Source of the DNA: an uncultured cyanobacterium
Lineage (GTDB): Bacteria; Cyanobacteriota; Cyanobacteriia; PCC-6307; Cyanobiaceae
Length of the DNA: 64,000 nucleotides
Direction of reading: 5' to 3'
Assembly (NCBI GenBank): GCA_903823115.1
Contig: CAIJRN010000042.1
Location: 1 to 64,000 of the forward strand
Shown here: piece after piece, positions 1-8,352 of the stretch
Layout of the letters: the number at the start of each line of letters is the position of its first letter
How positions within the stretch are numbered: the first letter of the stretch is position 1
Made by a program: the position numbers and the translations under genes
The notes under the pieces: generated by a model
The model's database searches: none
Seen by the model: the letters and a program-made list of their open reading frames with translations, nothing else
Told to the model about the DNA's origin: nothing

Positions 1-1
1 A

Positions 2-169
2 ACTTGCACAACCACTGGCGACGGCACACTCGTCGCTACCTGGGGATCAGTGACCGCTGCTGGTGTCAAGTGCCTGACGGCCAGCAGTACCACCGCATCA
101 ACGGCTGCCACGATCACCGTGCTGCGCACCGTGACGACAGGAGACACCATTTCTTGCAAGTTTAGTTGA
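2..169 (+). CDS. C-terminal end of a secreted, possibly pilin-like protein (5' partial)
   Basis: The frame beginning at base 2 is open from the window edge to a TGA at 167-169 and gives 55 residues. They are rich in Thr, Ala, Ser and Gly, with three cysteines (in CTTTGDG, VKCLTA and ISCKFS). Thr/Ala-rich beta-strand-like sequence with a cysteine two to four residues from the end is common in type IV pilin-like and other exported cyanobacterial proteins, where a C-terminal disulfide closes a loop. The start and any signal or prepilin peptide lie outside the window, so the family cannot be confirmed. A strong terminator follows 17 bases after the stop, which supports this as a real 3' gene end. 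Confidence 0.6.
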   Translation, partial: TCTTTGDGTLVATWGSVTAAGVKCLTASSTTASTAATITVLRTVTTGDTISCKFS

Positions 170-186
170 GTCGTTTGTTTGCACCT

Positions 187-225
187 GGCTCACTCACCCG
201 CTATGCGGGTGAGTGAGCCATTTTT
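187..225 (+). terminator. Rho-independent terminator
   Basis: A perfect 15-base inverted repeat (GGCTCACTCACCCGC, 187-201, and its complement at 205-219) is separated by a three-base loop and followed by ATTTTTAT. It lies just after the stop at 169 and would end transcription of the upstream gene. Confidence 0.92.
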
Positions 226-1474
226 ATGTTGCTTTTATCTCATGGAGATATCGGTAAATTCATGCTTTAAGGTTTAAATATTTTCGTCTGATCGTAAGAT
301 TTTTTGAAGGTAAGCCATTCTCCTGTGGCGCTAAAGGCTAATGAAGCTCGAGGTCTTCGGCAGTCACAGGCACCACAGGCGTACGGCAGATGTATCACAC
401 GAATTGCCATCTTTTTGCTGAGTTGTTGAATTTTTTGAAGCTTTTTGAAAGCACTTGACTGTCTGGCTTGAGTTCGTGCTGATGGCTAAAAAGAGGGCTC
501 TGGTGTGTCCCCATGGTGTCTAATGTGCCAAGGTTTCTTTGTATATTGACCAAGCCTTGGCCATGGATTAAAGGCGGCTGGTTTTGAGATTGTCAAGGTA
601 TGTTCTAAGGTCTTTTTTGGTAGATGAGATTGTTGGGCTGATTTTGATTCTTGGCAGCGCGTTGGCCACGAAGGTTGCGAAAGAGATGTGGCGGTGAGAT
701 CTCACTGGTGCGACATTGGCTTCCATGCAATGAGTTTGCGTCGCTTGACTGGCTCTGCCTCTATGGGAGCTGAAACAGGTGGATTTCCTCATCTGAGCCA
801 TTGGTATGGGCGCGCAGATGCGGCCTCCTGATCGCTGATTTTTTCCTGTCTCTGCTCGGCAGGAATGTTGTCGAGATATCGTTCTCTTTGTGTTCAGTCG
901 ATCGGGATCCTTGAAAAGTTCGCTTTCCAATAACGGCTGTGGGGTTCGGCTGTATAGAAGCCGGTAGAAGGAATCTACGACCGAAATCAGGCGTTGGAGG
1001 TCTTGGTGGATCGGAGCAGTGGTGGGCGTCGTTGAGCGTTCCAGTCTCTGGCGTTTTGATCTGCTGGAGGCCAACCCAGTGGCCGGTCATGCATGGTTTG
1101 ACGGCGGATTTTGTCGATGTTTTGTGGGTGAAATCGACGGCGCTGAGTTGTTCTGAGATTGTCAATTCAAACCTCTGCTTCTGCTGCCTGGCTCCTGTCC
1201 CCTGTGCTGTCCTCGATTTGATCAATTGGATGCGCCGGAAGCGTGATGGATGTGGCATGCATCCGAGGCGATCGTGCGTTGCCTGCGTTAGATCGACTGC
1301 AAGCCTGGCCGCTACGACAAGCTGTTGAGCCTGTCTCAAGCCTTTTGCCGTCTGGCGATCAGCCTGGGCATCGCGCCCTCTTTTGGCCTCGCTCTCTCCT
1401 GGCTGCGTTGGTCGTTGGGTTGGGGCTTCCTCTTAACGTCACCCCCGTCTGCCTGCTGCCCAGCCCACCGTTCC
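226..1474. other. Gene-poor stretch, no convincing gene
   Basis: About 1.25 kb between the terminator and pyrF is more AT-rich than its surroundings, especially 226-700. Several open frames exist on both strands (the longest on the minus strand at about 568-1339), but they overlap one another, are rich in Arg, Ser, Cys and Trp, and show no recognisable domain. I see no tRNA, CRISPR or intact insertion sequence. It may be decayed mobile or accessory DNA, or may hold a non-coding RNA or long leader. The pyrF promoter presumably lies in its 3' part. Confidence 0.5.
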
Positions 1475-2203
1475 ATGACTCCAATGTCCGCCCTCGATCC
1501 GGCTGAGCGAATCATCCTGGCCCTCGATCGCCCCGACGGCACGGCTGCCCTGGCCCTGGCCGCCGCCATCCCCGGATTGCGCTGGGTGAAGGTGGGATTG
1601 GAGCTGTTCACGGCCGCTGGTCCCGCCGTGGTGAGCGAGCTGCGGCAGCGCGGCCTGCGGGTGTTTCTCGATCTCAAGTTTCACGACATCCCTGCCACCA
1701 TGGCCGGCGCCGGCCGCAGCGCCGGCCGCCTCGGCGCCGAGCTGATCACCGTGCACGCCGTTGCCGGCGCTGAGGCCCTGGCCGCAGCCCAGGCTGGGGC
1801 GATTGAGGGGGCTGCCGGCGCAGGGTTGCCTCCCCCCACCCTGCTGGCGGTCACCGTGCTCACCAGCTGGCCGGCGGCGCGTTTCGCCGCCGAACTTGCC
1901 ATTGCTGAGCCGGTGCCCACGTATGTGAATCGCCTGGCGGCTTTGGCGGCCAGCGCCGGCATCGGTGGCTGCGTTTGCTCTCCCCTGGAGGTGGCGGCCC
2001 TGCGGTGGGCCCATCCCGAGCCCTTCAGCCTCGTCACTCCCGGCATTCGCCCGGCCGGCAGCGCCGCGGGCGACCAGGCCCGGGTGATGACCCCTGCCGA
2101 GGCGATCGCCGCCGGGGCCAGTCAGTTGGTGATCGGTCGGCCGATCAGTGCCGCCGCCGATCCCGCTGTGGCCTTCGCCGCCTGTTGCCATGAGCTGGCC
2201 TGA
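1475..2203 (+). CDS. pyrF: Orotidine 5'-phosphate decarboxylase
   Basis: Catalyses the last step of UMP synthesis, decarboxylating OMP in the cytoplasm. The 242-residue product has the usual length. It carries the substrate-binding LALDRPD near residue 15, the catalytic Lys/Asp motif DLKFHDIP at about 66-73, a late TPGIRPAG loop near 188 and the phosphate-binding VIGRP near 222. The frame stays open upstream to 1325, but that extension is unlike the family. The ATG at 1475, just before the conserved core, is preferred; the ATG at 1484 is an alternative. It stands alone, with a monomeric-type class I sequence, and the next gene follows after 118 bases. Confidence 0.95.
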   Translation: MTPMSALDPAERIILALDRPDGTAALALAAAIPGLRWVKVGLELFTAAGPAVVSELRQRGLRVFLDLKFHDIPATMAGAGRSAGRLGAELITVHAVAGAEALAAAQAGAIEGAAGAGLPPPTLLAVTVLTSWPAARFAAELAIAEPVPTYVNRLAALAASAGIGGCVCSPLEVAALRWAHPEPFSLVTPGIRPAGSAAGDQARVMTPAEAIAAGASQLVIGRPISAAADPAVAFAACCHELA

Positions 2204-2321
2204 ACGGGGTTGTCGGCCGGGGAGGCGCGGCGCGTCAGCTGGCCAGCTGCCCATCGGCAACGCCTTTGCCAGTTCGCTGGACTTAGAACCAGCATCGCGT
2301 TTTTGCTTTCGATGCCTTCTC

Positions 2322-3227
2322 ATGGATGACTCGGGAAGGCTGGCGGCGCGTCCTGTCGCCAGCAACAGGTTTGCGTCTTTAGGCAGCCTGGTTGCAGGAT
2401 TCAGCCTGGTTGCTCTGCCCCAGCTTTTCGTTGGCCAGCTTGCCGCTGCCCAGCCCGCAGCGGCCCAACCTGGTGCCGCCGAACCCGGGGCAACCCATGC
2501 TGCCGGGGTCCCAGCCCTCGAAGTGCGCAGCGGGCCCTACCTGCGTCTGGGCGGTGGTCTGGACTGGTCCGATCCCAGCCGTTTCCGTGACCAGGGCTCC
2601 TGCAGCGGCACCACACCGCCGGCCCTGTTCGGCTGCGGCGCCGGCCAGAACGGTCGCTCATTGCAGGCGGCTGGCTCCTTCGGCCAGACGCCCGTGCTCG
2701 ATGGTGCCCTCGGCTATCGCTTCACCCCCTGGCTGCGGGCCGAGGCGCTGCTGAGCTGGCGGCCTCAGCTGGCCTACAGCGGTCAGAGCAACTTTCTCGG
2801 TGCCGGACCCTCCCAGCCAGTCAATGGCGCGGTCGAGTCGCTGGCGGGCTTCGCTGTCGCCTATGTGGATCTGCCCCGCGTCGCCGGGGTGCGTCCCTTT
2901 CTCGGGGCCGGTATCGGAGGGGCCCGTAACCATCTGGACGGGGTCACCTACCGCTTCCCCTCGATTGCCGCCAAGGCCTCCACCACCACCGCCGGTGGCA
3001 GCAGCAGTGGCTTCGCCTATCTGCTCACGGCCGGTGTGGCCGTACCCCTCAGTGAACGGCTGAGCGTCGATCTGGCTTACCGCTTCAGCGATCTCGGCCA
3101 GGTGCGCAGCCGCACCGGCTCGGCCACCATCGTGCGGCCCCGCGGTACGCGCAGCCTCACGATTGCCGGCACCGAGGCCGATCTCCAGACCCAGGGCCTG
3201 GAGGTGAGTCTGCGCTACGCCTTCTGA
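2322..3227 (+). CDS. Outer-membrane beta-barrel protein
   Basis: The 301-residue product has an N-terminal hydrophobic segment (about 20-42) ending in LAAAQ, read as a signal peptide. An Ala/Pro/Gly linker follows, then alternating amphipathic strands with barrel-type turns (GPYLRLGGGLDW, GALGYRFTPWLR, GVRPFLGAGIGG, VDLAYRFSDLG). It ends in LRYAF, the aromatic terminal residue that Bam-type assembly uses in outer-membrane proteins. Size and pattern fit small OmpA-like/Omp25-type eight-stranded porin-like proteins. The substrate or partner is unknown. The ATG at 2322 is chosen because the signal peptide begins there; the frame is open further upstream into the pyrF 3' end. Confidence 0.75.
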   Translation: MDDSGRLAARPVASNRFASLGSLVAGFSLVALPQLFVGQLAAAQPAAAQPGAAEPGATHAAGVPALEVRSGPYLRLGGGLDWSDPSRFRDQGSCSGTTPPALFGCGAGQNGRSLQAAGSFGQTPVLDGALGYRFTPWLRAEALLSWRPQLAYSGQSNFLGAGPSQPVNGAVESLAGFAVAYVDLPRVAGVRPFLGAGIGGARNHLDGVTYRFPSIAAKASTTTAGGSSSGFAYLLTAGVAVPLSERLSVDLAYRFSDLGQVRSRTGSATIVRPRGTRSLTIAGTEADLQTQGLEVSLRYAF

Positions 3228-3261
3228 CCAGCTCCAACCCTGATCGCCGGCTGTTCTGGTC

Positions 3262-3640
3262 ATGGTTCTGATCCATACGCCGCTGGCTCAGGCCCCTTTG
3301 GTGGCGGCGGCGGTGGTCAGTGCCTGCCGGCAGGCAGGGGGATCCGGAAGCCCAGTCCCCGCTCACCCCCGAGGCTGTGGCGCTGGCGCTGCCGCAGTCT
3401 GACCAGCGCCGGGAACTGATCGAGCTGATGCTGGTGCTGGAGATGGTCTGCCGGCCGATCCCTGTGACCTTGCCGGCGTCCGTGCAGCGCTGGGCCGAGG
3501 CCCTGCAGGTGGATGGGCGTTCGCTGCGGCTGTCCCGGGATCTGGTGGGGCACTCCCAGGCTCTGGCCACGGCCGATTTCTAGCGGCTCTGCTGGATCGG
3601 CGATGGGGAGCGGCATGAGCCCTTGAAGGTGGCGCCTTGA
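3262..3640 (+). pseudogene. Small conserved-looking gene disrupted by a one-base shift
   Basis: An ATG at 3262 starts a plausible N-terminus (MVLIHTPLAQAPLVAAAVV) that runs into unlikely sequence after a run of five Gs at 3337-3341. Removing one G joins it to the frame that reads DPEAQSPLTPEAVALALPQ and continues as a helical, protein-like sequence to a TAG at 3581-3583 (ending ATADF). Beyond that TAG the same frame reads RLCWIGDG before a TGA at 3638, so the TAG may be a second lesion. Alternatively an intact 87-residue protein starts at GTG 3320. I do not recognise the family with confidence. Cyanobacteria have small TerB-like or uncharacterised proteins of this flavour, but that link is only an impression. 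Confidence 0.45.
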
Positions 3641-3753
3641 AGGGGCGTCGCAGGGGGCGTGTCTGGGGGCAGCCCAGCTGAAGGACTGGCAGAGTCCGCC
3701 TGGGATTCAGGCGATCTGCGTGGAACAGTGTGCCGGTCTGCGCCCGATGGCCC

Positions 3754-4944
3754 GTGACCGAGACCCATGCTGGCTCGCCCACAGCTGCCGGCTTGCACGA
3801 CGGTTCGCCGCTCTCTGCAGGATCTGCTGCTGCCGACGATGCCCTGGTGGCGATCGCCGAGGCCTTTGAGCTGCCCGGTCCGGTCGTCGCCATCAGCTCC
3901 CTCGGCCAGGGCAATGTCAACGACACCTACCGGGTGAGCCTGCGCCGCCAGGACGGCCAGACCGATCAGGTGGTGCTGCAGTGCATCAACACCCGCGTCT
4001 TCGCCCAGCCCGAGCTGGTGATGGCCAATATCCTGCGGCTCGCGGAGCATGCCCAGGCCCATACCGGCGACCTGTTGGCGGGACGCCGCTGGGAGGTGCC
4101 TCGGGCCCTGGCCGTGCGCGATCAGCCCGGTCGTTGCTTGCTTGAGGTCAACGGCGAGGTCTGGCGCACCATCACCTTTGTCGAGGGTGGCTGCAGCTGT
4201 GAGCTGCTCGAGGATTGCCGCCAGGCCCGAGAGTTCGGTCGGGGGCTGGGCACCTTTCATGCCCTGATCAGTGATCTGCCGGTGGCCGAGCTCGCCGACA
4301 CCCTGGAAGGCTTTCACATCACCCCTGGTTATCTCGCCCAGTTCGAGCGGATCCTGCGCAACACCACCGTGCGCCTCACCCCCCAGGCGGCCCACTGCAT
4401 CGCCTTCATCCGCGATCGTGAGCGCCTGGCTTGCGTGCTGGAGGACGCCAAGGCGGCGGGCCGGCTGCAGCTGCGTCCGATCCATGGCGATCCGAAGCTC
4501 AACAACGTGTTGTTCGATGTGACCAGCGGTGAGGCGATCGCCCTGGTCGATCTCGACACGATCAAGCCGGGCCTGGTGCACTACGACATCGGCGACTGCC
4601 TCCGCTCCGGCTGCAATCGCCTCGGTGAAGAGACGTCCGACTGGCGCTCGGTGCACTTTGATCTGGAGCTGTGTGAGGCCATCCTCGAGGGCTATCTGGG
4701 CCAGGCCCAGGGCTTTATGGCCGCCGCCGACTACGACTATCTCTTTGATGCCATCCGCCTGATCAGCTTCGAGCTGGGTCTGCGGTTCTTCACCGATCAT
4801 CTGGGTGGCGACCACTATTTCAAGACCAACCGCCCCGGCCACAATCTGCAGCGCGCCCTGGTGCAGTTCCGGCTGACCGAGAGCATCGAGAACCAGGAGG
4901 GCGCCATCCGCGCGATCGTCGAGCGACTGAGGGTTGCCCTTTGA
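3754..4944 (+). CDS. APH-family phosphotransferase, NahK-like
   Basis: A cytoplasmic small-molecule kinase of the aminoglycoside-phosphotransferase/choline-kinase fold, 396 residues from GTG 3754. Visible motifs are the N-lobe glycine-type segment SLGQGNVNDTY, the catalytic loop HGDPKLNNVLFD at about 244-255, and the metal-binding LVDLDT near 265. N-acetylhexosamine 1-kinases (NahK) share this layout, including the Asn-rich N-lobe motif and the acidic LDT. The substrate is not provable here, but a sugar such as GlcNAc or GalNAc is reasonable. A further upstream GTG at 3730 is possible. The next gene starts 18 bases after the stop, so the two are probably co-transcribed. Confidence 0.75.
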   Translation: MTETHAGSPTAAGLHDGSPLSAGSAAADDALVAIAEAFELPGPVVAISSLGQGNVNDTYRVSLRRQDGQTDQVVLQCINTRVFAQPELVMANILRLAEHAQAHTGDLLAGRRWEVPRALAVRDQPGRCLLEVNGEVWRTITFVEGGCSCELLEDCRQAREFGRGLGTFHALISDLPVAELADTLEGFHITPGYLAQFERILRNTTVRLTPQAAHCIAFIRDRERLACVLEDAKAAGRLQLRPIHGDPKLNNVLFDVTSGEAIALVDLDTIKPGLVHYDIGDCLRSGCNRLGEETSDWRSVHFDLELCEAILEGYLGQAQGFMAAADYDYLFDAIRLISFELGLRFFTDHLGGDHYFKTNRPGHNLQRALVQFRLTESIENQEGAIRAIVERLRVAL

Positions 4945-4962
4945 GCCGCAAGGATTGTCTCT

Positions 4963-5505
4963 GTGAACACTGATCACCCCTTCGCGCTTCAGCCCTTCGA
5001 ATCGCTGCCCCAGCTGTCGGGGCTGGCGATCACCGGCGAGATCAGCCGCCGCGGCCAGCGCCTGAACATCCGCTACGCCCTGCAGGGCCCTCTGGACTCG
5101 GTCCTGATTCCGCCGCCGGCGGAGGTGCCCTGCCGGCTGGATGAGCTCTGGCAGAGCACCTGCTTTGAGCTGTTCCTGGCCCCTTCCGGTAGCGAGTCCT
5201 ACTGGGAGTTCAACCTCTCGCCGGCTGGCCACTGGAATATCTATCGGTTGGAGGGCTATCGGCGCGGCCTGGCGTCGGAACCGGCCTATCAGCAGCTGGC
5301 TTTGCAGGTGGTGCGCGATCCCCAGGAGCTGCGGCTGGCCCTGGAGGTGGATCTGCCTCCTGGCCTGGAGGTGGACCAACCCCTGGAGGCGGCGATCACC
5401 GCGGTGATTCAGCAGCGCTCGGGCCTGGTGAGTTACTGGGCCCTGGTCCATGGCGGCCTGGAACCCGATTTCCATCATCGCGATGGCTTCCGGCTCAGCC
5501 TCTGA
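4963..5505 (+). CDS. DOMON-like domain protein
   Basis: The 180-residue protein starts at GTG 4963, 18 bases after the kinase gene. It has a beta-sandwich-type sequence with the conserved-looking block LWQSTCFELFLAP near 64-76, followed by YWEFNLSPAGHWNIY, the pattern of cyanobacterial DOMON-like proteins. DOMON folds usually bind heme or sugar, and pairing with a putative sugar kinase favours a carbohydrate link. No signal peptide is seen, so it is probably cytoplasmic. The function is unknown and the family call rests on motif memory. Confidence 0.65.
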   Translation: MNTDHPFALQPFESLPQLSGLAITGEISRRGQRLNIRYALQGPLDSVLIPPPAEVPCRLDELWQSTCFELFLAPSGSESYWEFNLSPAGHWNIYRLEGYRRGLASEPAYQQLALQVVRDPQELRLALEVDLPPGLEVDQPLEAAITAVIQQRSGLVSYWALVHGGLEPDFHHRDGFRLSL

Positions 5506-5526
5506 AACTGGGCCACCTGGGCCACT

Positions 5527-6159
5527 TCAGGGGTTGCCGTAGGTCAGCTGGCAGGCGGCATTGAGCCTCTGGGCTTCCAGGGGCGTCTGGGGGGTGAGAC
5601 CCGCGAGCAGGCCTGCCTGGCAATCGGCGCTGCCGGGACTCCAGGCCAGGCCCTCGCCGGCGTACTGGAAGCGCACCCCCATCGGCCGCACGGCCTGCAG
5701 GCTGCCGATGTCGAGCCGTTCGGTGCCGCCTGGCACCACGATCACCGTGCTGCCGCTGGACAGGGAGGCTTGGACGAGGCCGGTGATCGTGGCGGCCGGT
5801 GCCAGGCTGGCGAGCCCCCAGCGGTTCGAACTCGCCCCCCACCAGCTCCACACATCGGGATGGACCCGATACCAGCCGTAGACCCAGGGGCGGCTATCCC
5901 AGAAGCTGTGGCCTGGGCGGTTCAGCCAGGATGGGGCAGCTCCCGGGCTCAGCGAAGCCGGGCCTGTCGGGGTCGAGCTGGTCGGTGCCGTAGCGCTCCG
6001 AGCCAGGTTGATGGTCATCCAGGACGGCAGAGCAAGCAGCAGCAGGCCAAGGGCCAGGCGGAGCGGCTGGCGAGCAACAGGGATCAAGGCAGGAGTGGCA
6101 ACAGCTGGCCTTGTGTTAGCCAGATCCGACAGCCAGGGCCAGGCTGCCGCTGTCTCCAT
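5527..6159 (-). CDS. Exported or membrane-anchored unknown protein
   Basis: The 210-residue product from ATG 6159 has one strong hydrophobic segment (about 35-55, rich in Leu) that could be an uncleaved anchor or long signal peptide. The following domain is rich in Trp, Tyr, Pro and Ser, with VYGWYRVHPDVWSWWG and later a pair of cysteines (SADCQAG, NAACQLT). I recognise no family. The frame is open to 6234, and an alternative ATG at 6213 would overlap the divergent gene start at 6212. It converges on the DOMON-like gene, 21 bases away. Confidence 0.55.
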   Translation of the reverse strand: METAAAWPWLSDLANTRPAVATPALIPVARQPLRLALGLLLLALPSWMTINLARSATAPTSSTPTGPASLSPGAAPSWLNRPGHSFWDSRPWVYGWYRVHPDVWSWWGASSNRWGLASLAPAATITGLVQASLSSGSTVIVVPGGTERLDIGSLQAVRPMGVRFQYAGEGLAWSPGSADCQAGLLAGLTPQTPLEAQRLNAACQLTYGNP

Positions 6160-6211
6160 GGCGGTGTGGTTGCCGGTTGGCTCAGCGCCCGGGGAATGCT
6201 CAGAAGCGACC

Positions 6212-6931
6212 ATGGCCCTGAGCCCGTGGCCCATGGGGACCTCCTTGAATCTGAACCGCCCAGCGGTGCTTGCCGTGCCGCGTCAGTGCCCGTTCCTCAC
6301 CCCAGGGCTCGGGGCGTTGCTGGGGGCGATCGGCCTGGCCCTGGCGCCCCTTCCGGCCAGGGCCGCCAGGGCGGATTGGCCGCAGCTGCTGGCCGCCTTT
6401 GAGCAGCGGGGCTTTGCGGTGAGCGTCAGTGCTCCAACCAGTCGCAGCCACACACCCATGGACAGCCAGTCACCCAGCTCCAGCTATCCCCGTTGCGCCG
6501 AGCCCAATCTGTTCGGGCTTTATCTGCGCAGCCGCCATCTGATCGTGATCTGCCCGAGGGGGAACCAGACCCAGACCCTGCTGCATGAGGGCTGGCATGC
6601 CATTCAGCATCGCTGTCTGCAGGGGGTTCCGCTGCTCAGCCAGGAGCAGCTGCTTCAGGGTCTCAGCCGCAGAGAACGGCGGGAGGTTGACCTCTTATAT
6701 CGCAACAGCGACTGGCAGCGGGAGGCGGAGGCCCGGGTGATGGCGCAGCAGCGTCCAGACCTCTACTTCGGCTGGGTCGACCGGGTCTGCGCTCGTTCCT
6801 GGGCCCGGGGGCCGCGGCCGGCCACGGATGCCGCTGCGCCTGCCGTGCCTGGCGCAGCGGGCACGGCAGGGCTGGTACCCGTTCCCACTGGAGCGGCCGT
6901 TCCGGCCCCCCCGGGCATCACCGTGAATTGA
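6212..6931 (+). CDS. Exported protein with HExxH-type zinc motif
   Basis: The 239-residue product begins with a basic-hydrophobic leader ending near LPARAARA (about residue 45-52), a likely signal peptide. The mature part contains LLHEGWHAIQH, which matches the zincin consensus HExxH and is preceded by a beta-strand-like LIVICPRG. This suggests a small periplasmic metallopeptidase-like protein, though a third zinc ligand cannot be assigned and no family is recognised. The tail from about residue 190 is Ala/Pro/Val-rich low complexity. Its last 169 bases overlap the 3' end of the opposite-strand DciA-like gene. An alternative start is ATG 6233. Confidence 0.6.
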   Translation: MALSPWPMGTSLNLNRPAVLAVPRQCPFLTPGLGALLGAIGLALAPLPARAARADWPQLLAAFEQRGFAVSVSAPTSRSHTPMDSQSPSSSYPRCAEPNLFGLYLRSRHLIVICPRGNQTQTLLHEGWHAIQHRCLQGVPLLSQEQLLQGLSRRERREVDLLYRNSDWQREAEARVMAQQRPDLYFGWVDRVCARSWARGPRPATDAAAPAVPGAAGTAGLVPVPTGAAVPAPPGITVN

Positions 6932-7467
6932 GCCGCCAGCCATTCGCGGCGGCAGAAGCTGCAATGGCCCCAGCGGGCCATTTCACCCGCCGGGGCTGGT
7001 CGCCGGCATTCGGGGCAGTCGGCCTGGCCATGCACATCGACGCGGCTGGGATGGCGGGCCCAGATTTCGGCTTCCAGGCTGCTGCCTGCGGCGGGGATGG
7101 CCGTCGCGTAATGCTGCTGCAGCCGCAGATCCCGCACCGTGAAGCCGGCGCCCCGCAGGGCCCCCAGAAGCTGGTGGCGGTGGTACTGGAGGGCCTGCAG
7201 CCACGGGCCCGGTGCGGCTCCCACCGTGAGCAGGCCCGCCTGCAGTTGCAAGGGCTGGCAGTGGGCTGCCAGCTGGGGACCGGCGATCCTCGGCCAGGCC
7301 TGCCAGAGGGCGGCCATATGGCCGTCCCGGCGCCAACCCTTTTGCAGCACATCCAGGCAGCTGGCCACGGCGCTGGCTGGGGGCTTGGGCGCGGCAATCA
7401 GCAGTGACAGGTTGCCGATGCGGAGCGTCTGCTGGCGGGGGTTCTGCTGACTGCGGGCCTGGGCCAT
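6763..7467 (-). CDS. DUF721/DciA-like protein with C-terminal zinc ribbon
   Basis: The 234-residue product resembles DciA (DUF721), the ancestral loader of the DnaB replicative helicase. The N-terminal part has the typical LDVLQKGWRRDG...LWQAWPRIAG pattern and a basic-aromatic domain to about residue 120. Added to this is a CX2C-X14-CX2C zinc-ribbon-like motif (Cys151, 154, 169, 172) and then a Pro/Ala/Gly/Thr tail. The DUF721 assignment follows family knowledge, while the ribbon is seen directly. It would act at the replication fork or on nucleic acid. The last 56 or so codons are antisense to the 3' end of the zincin-like gene. Confidence 0.72.
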   Translation of the reverse strand: MAQARSQQNPRQQTLRIGNLSLLIAAPKPPASAVASCLDVLQKGWRRDGHMAALWQAWPRIAGPQLAAHCQPLQLQAGLLTVGAAPGPWLQALQYHRHQLLGALRGAGFTVRDLRLQQHYATAIPAAGSSLEAEIWARHPSRVDVHGQADCPECRRPAPAGEMARWGHCSFCRREWLAAQFTVMPGGAGTAAPVGTGTSPAVPAAPGTAGAAASVAGRGPRAQERAQTRSTQPK

Positions 7468-7578
7468 GAAATCAGGTTAGGTCGGGCCGCCTGGGGAAGT
7501 GCGGCAATCCGGTGCGCGTTCCAGCAGCTCGTATCCGCTGGAGTCGCTACTGTCTGTTCTCGCCCCAGCCGCCAATTC

Positions 7579-8352
7579 ATGGGCTTCTTCGATCGGCTCA
7601 GCCGCCTGCTTCGCGCCAATCTCAACGACCTGGTGAGCAAGGCGGAGGATCCGGCCAAGATCCTTGATCAGTCCGTGGCCGACATGCAGGCCGATCTGGT
7701 CAAGCTGCGCCAGGCCGTGGCCACGGCCATTGCCAGCCAGAAGCGTCTGCAGAACCAGGCCGACCAGGCCTCCTCTCAGGATCGCTACTGGATGGGCAAG
7801 GCTGAGCTGGCCCTCAAGGAAAATCGCGAAGACCTGGCGCGTGAAGCCCTCACCCGCCGCAAGACCTACTCCGAGACGGCGGCCACCCTCAACACCCAGA
7901 TCTCCAGCCAGTCCGGTCAGGTGGAGACGCTCAAGAAAAGTCTGACGGCCCTCGAGGGCAAGATCGCCCAGGCCAAGACCAAAAAAGACATGCTCAAGGC
8001 TCGCCAGCAGGCAGCCCAGGCCCAGGAGCAGCTCCAGAACGCCGTCGGCAATCTGGGCACCAACAGCTCGATGGCCGCCTTCGACCAGATGGAGGAGAAG
8101 GTGCTGGCCATGGAGGCCCGCAGCCAGGCCGCTGCCGAGCTGGCCGGCGCCGATCTCGAAAGCCAGTTTGCCTCCCTCGAGGGCAGCAGCGTCGATGATG
8201 AGTTGGCCGCCCTCAGGACCCGCATGGAGGGGGGCAGCAATCCTGTCTCCCTGCCGGCCGCCAATGGGCCTGTTCCCCAGTTGCAGCCGGTGCAGGTGGC
8301 GGAAGTGGATGCCGAGCTCGAACAGCTCAAGCGCTCCATCGACAAGCTCTGA
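7579..8352 (+). CDS. vipp1: Vipp1/IM30, PspA-family membrane-remodelling protein
   Basis: An ESCRT-III-like protein needed for thylakoid membrane formation and maintenance. The 257-residue product starts with the amphipathic helix MGFFDRLSRLLRANLNDLV, continues as a long Ala/Gln/Lys/Glu-rich coiled coil (about 25-215), and ends after a Pro-rich linker with an extra helix (AEVDAELEQLKRSIDKL). That C-terminal extension separates Vipp1 from bacterial PspA. The start ATG is unambiguous because the amphipathic helix begins there. It is divergent from the DciA-like gene, with 111 bases between them that should hold both promoters. Confidence 0.95.
   Translation: MGFFDRLSRLLRANLNDLVSKAEDPAKILDQSVADMQADLVKLRQAVATAIASQKRLQNQADQASSQDRYWMGKAELALKENREDLAREALTRRKTYSETAATLNTQISSQSGQVETLKKSLTALEGKIAQAKTKKDMLKARQQAAQAQEQLQNAVGNLGTNSSMAAFDQMEEKVLAMEARSQAAAELAGADLESQFASLEGSSVDDELAALRTRMEGGSNPVSLPAANGPVPQLQPVQVAEVDAELEQLKRSIDKL

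Noticed and set aside
3580-5478. 632-codon minus-strand frame over the kinase and DOMON-like genes
   Set aside because: The sequence is Gln/His/Gly-rich without motifs and lies opposite two credible genes.
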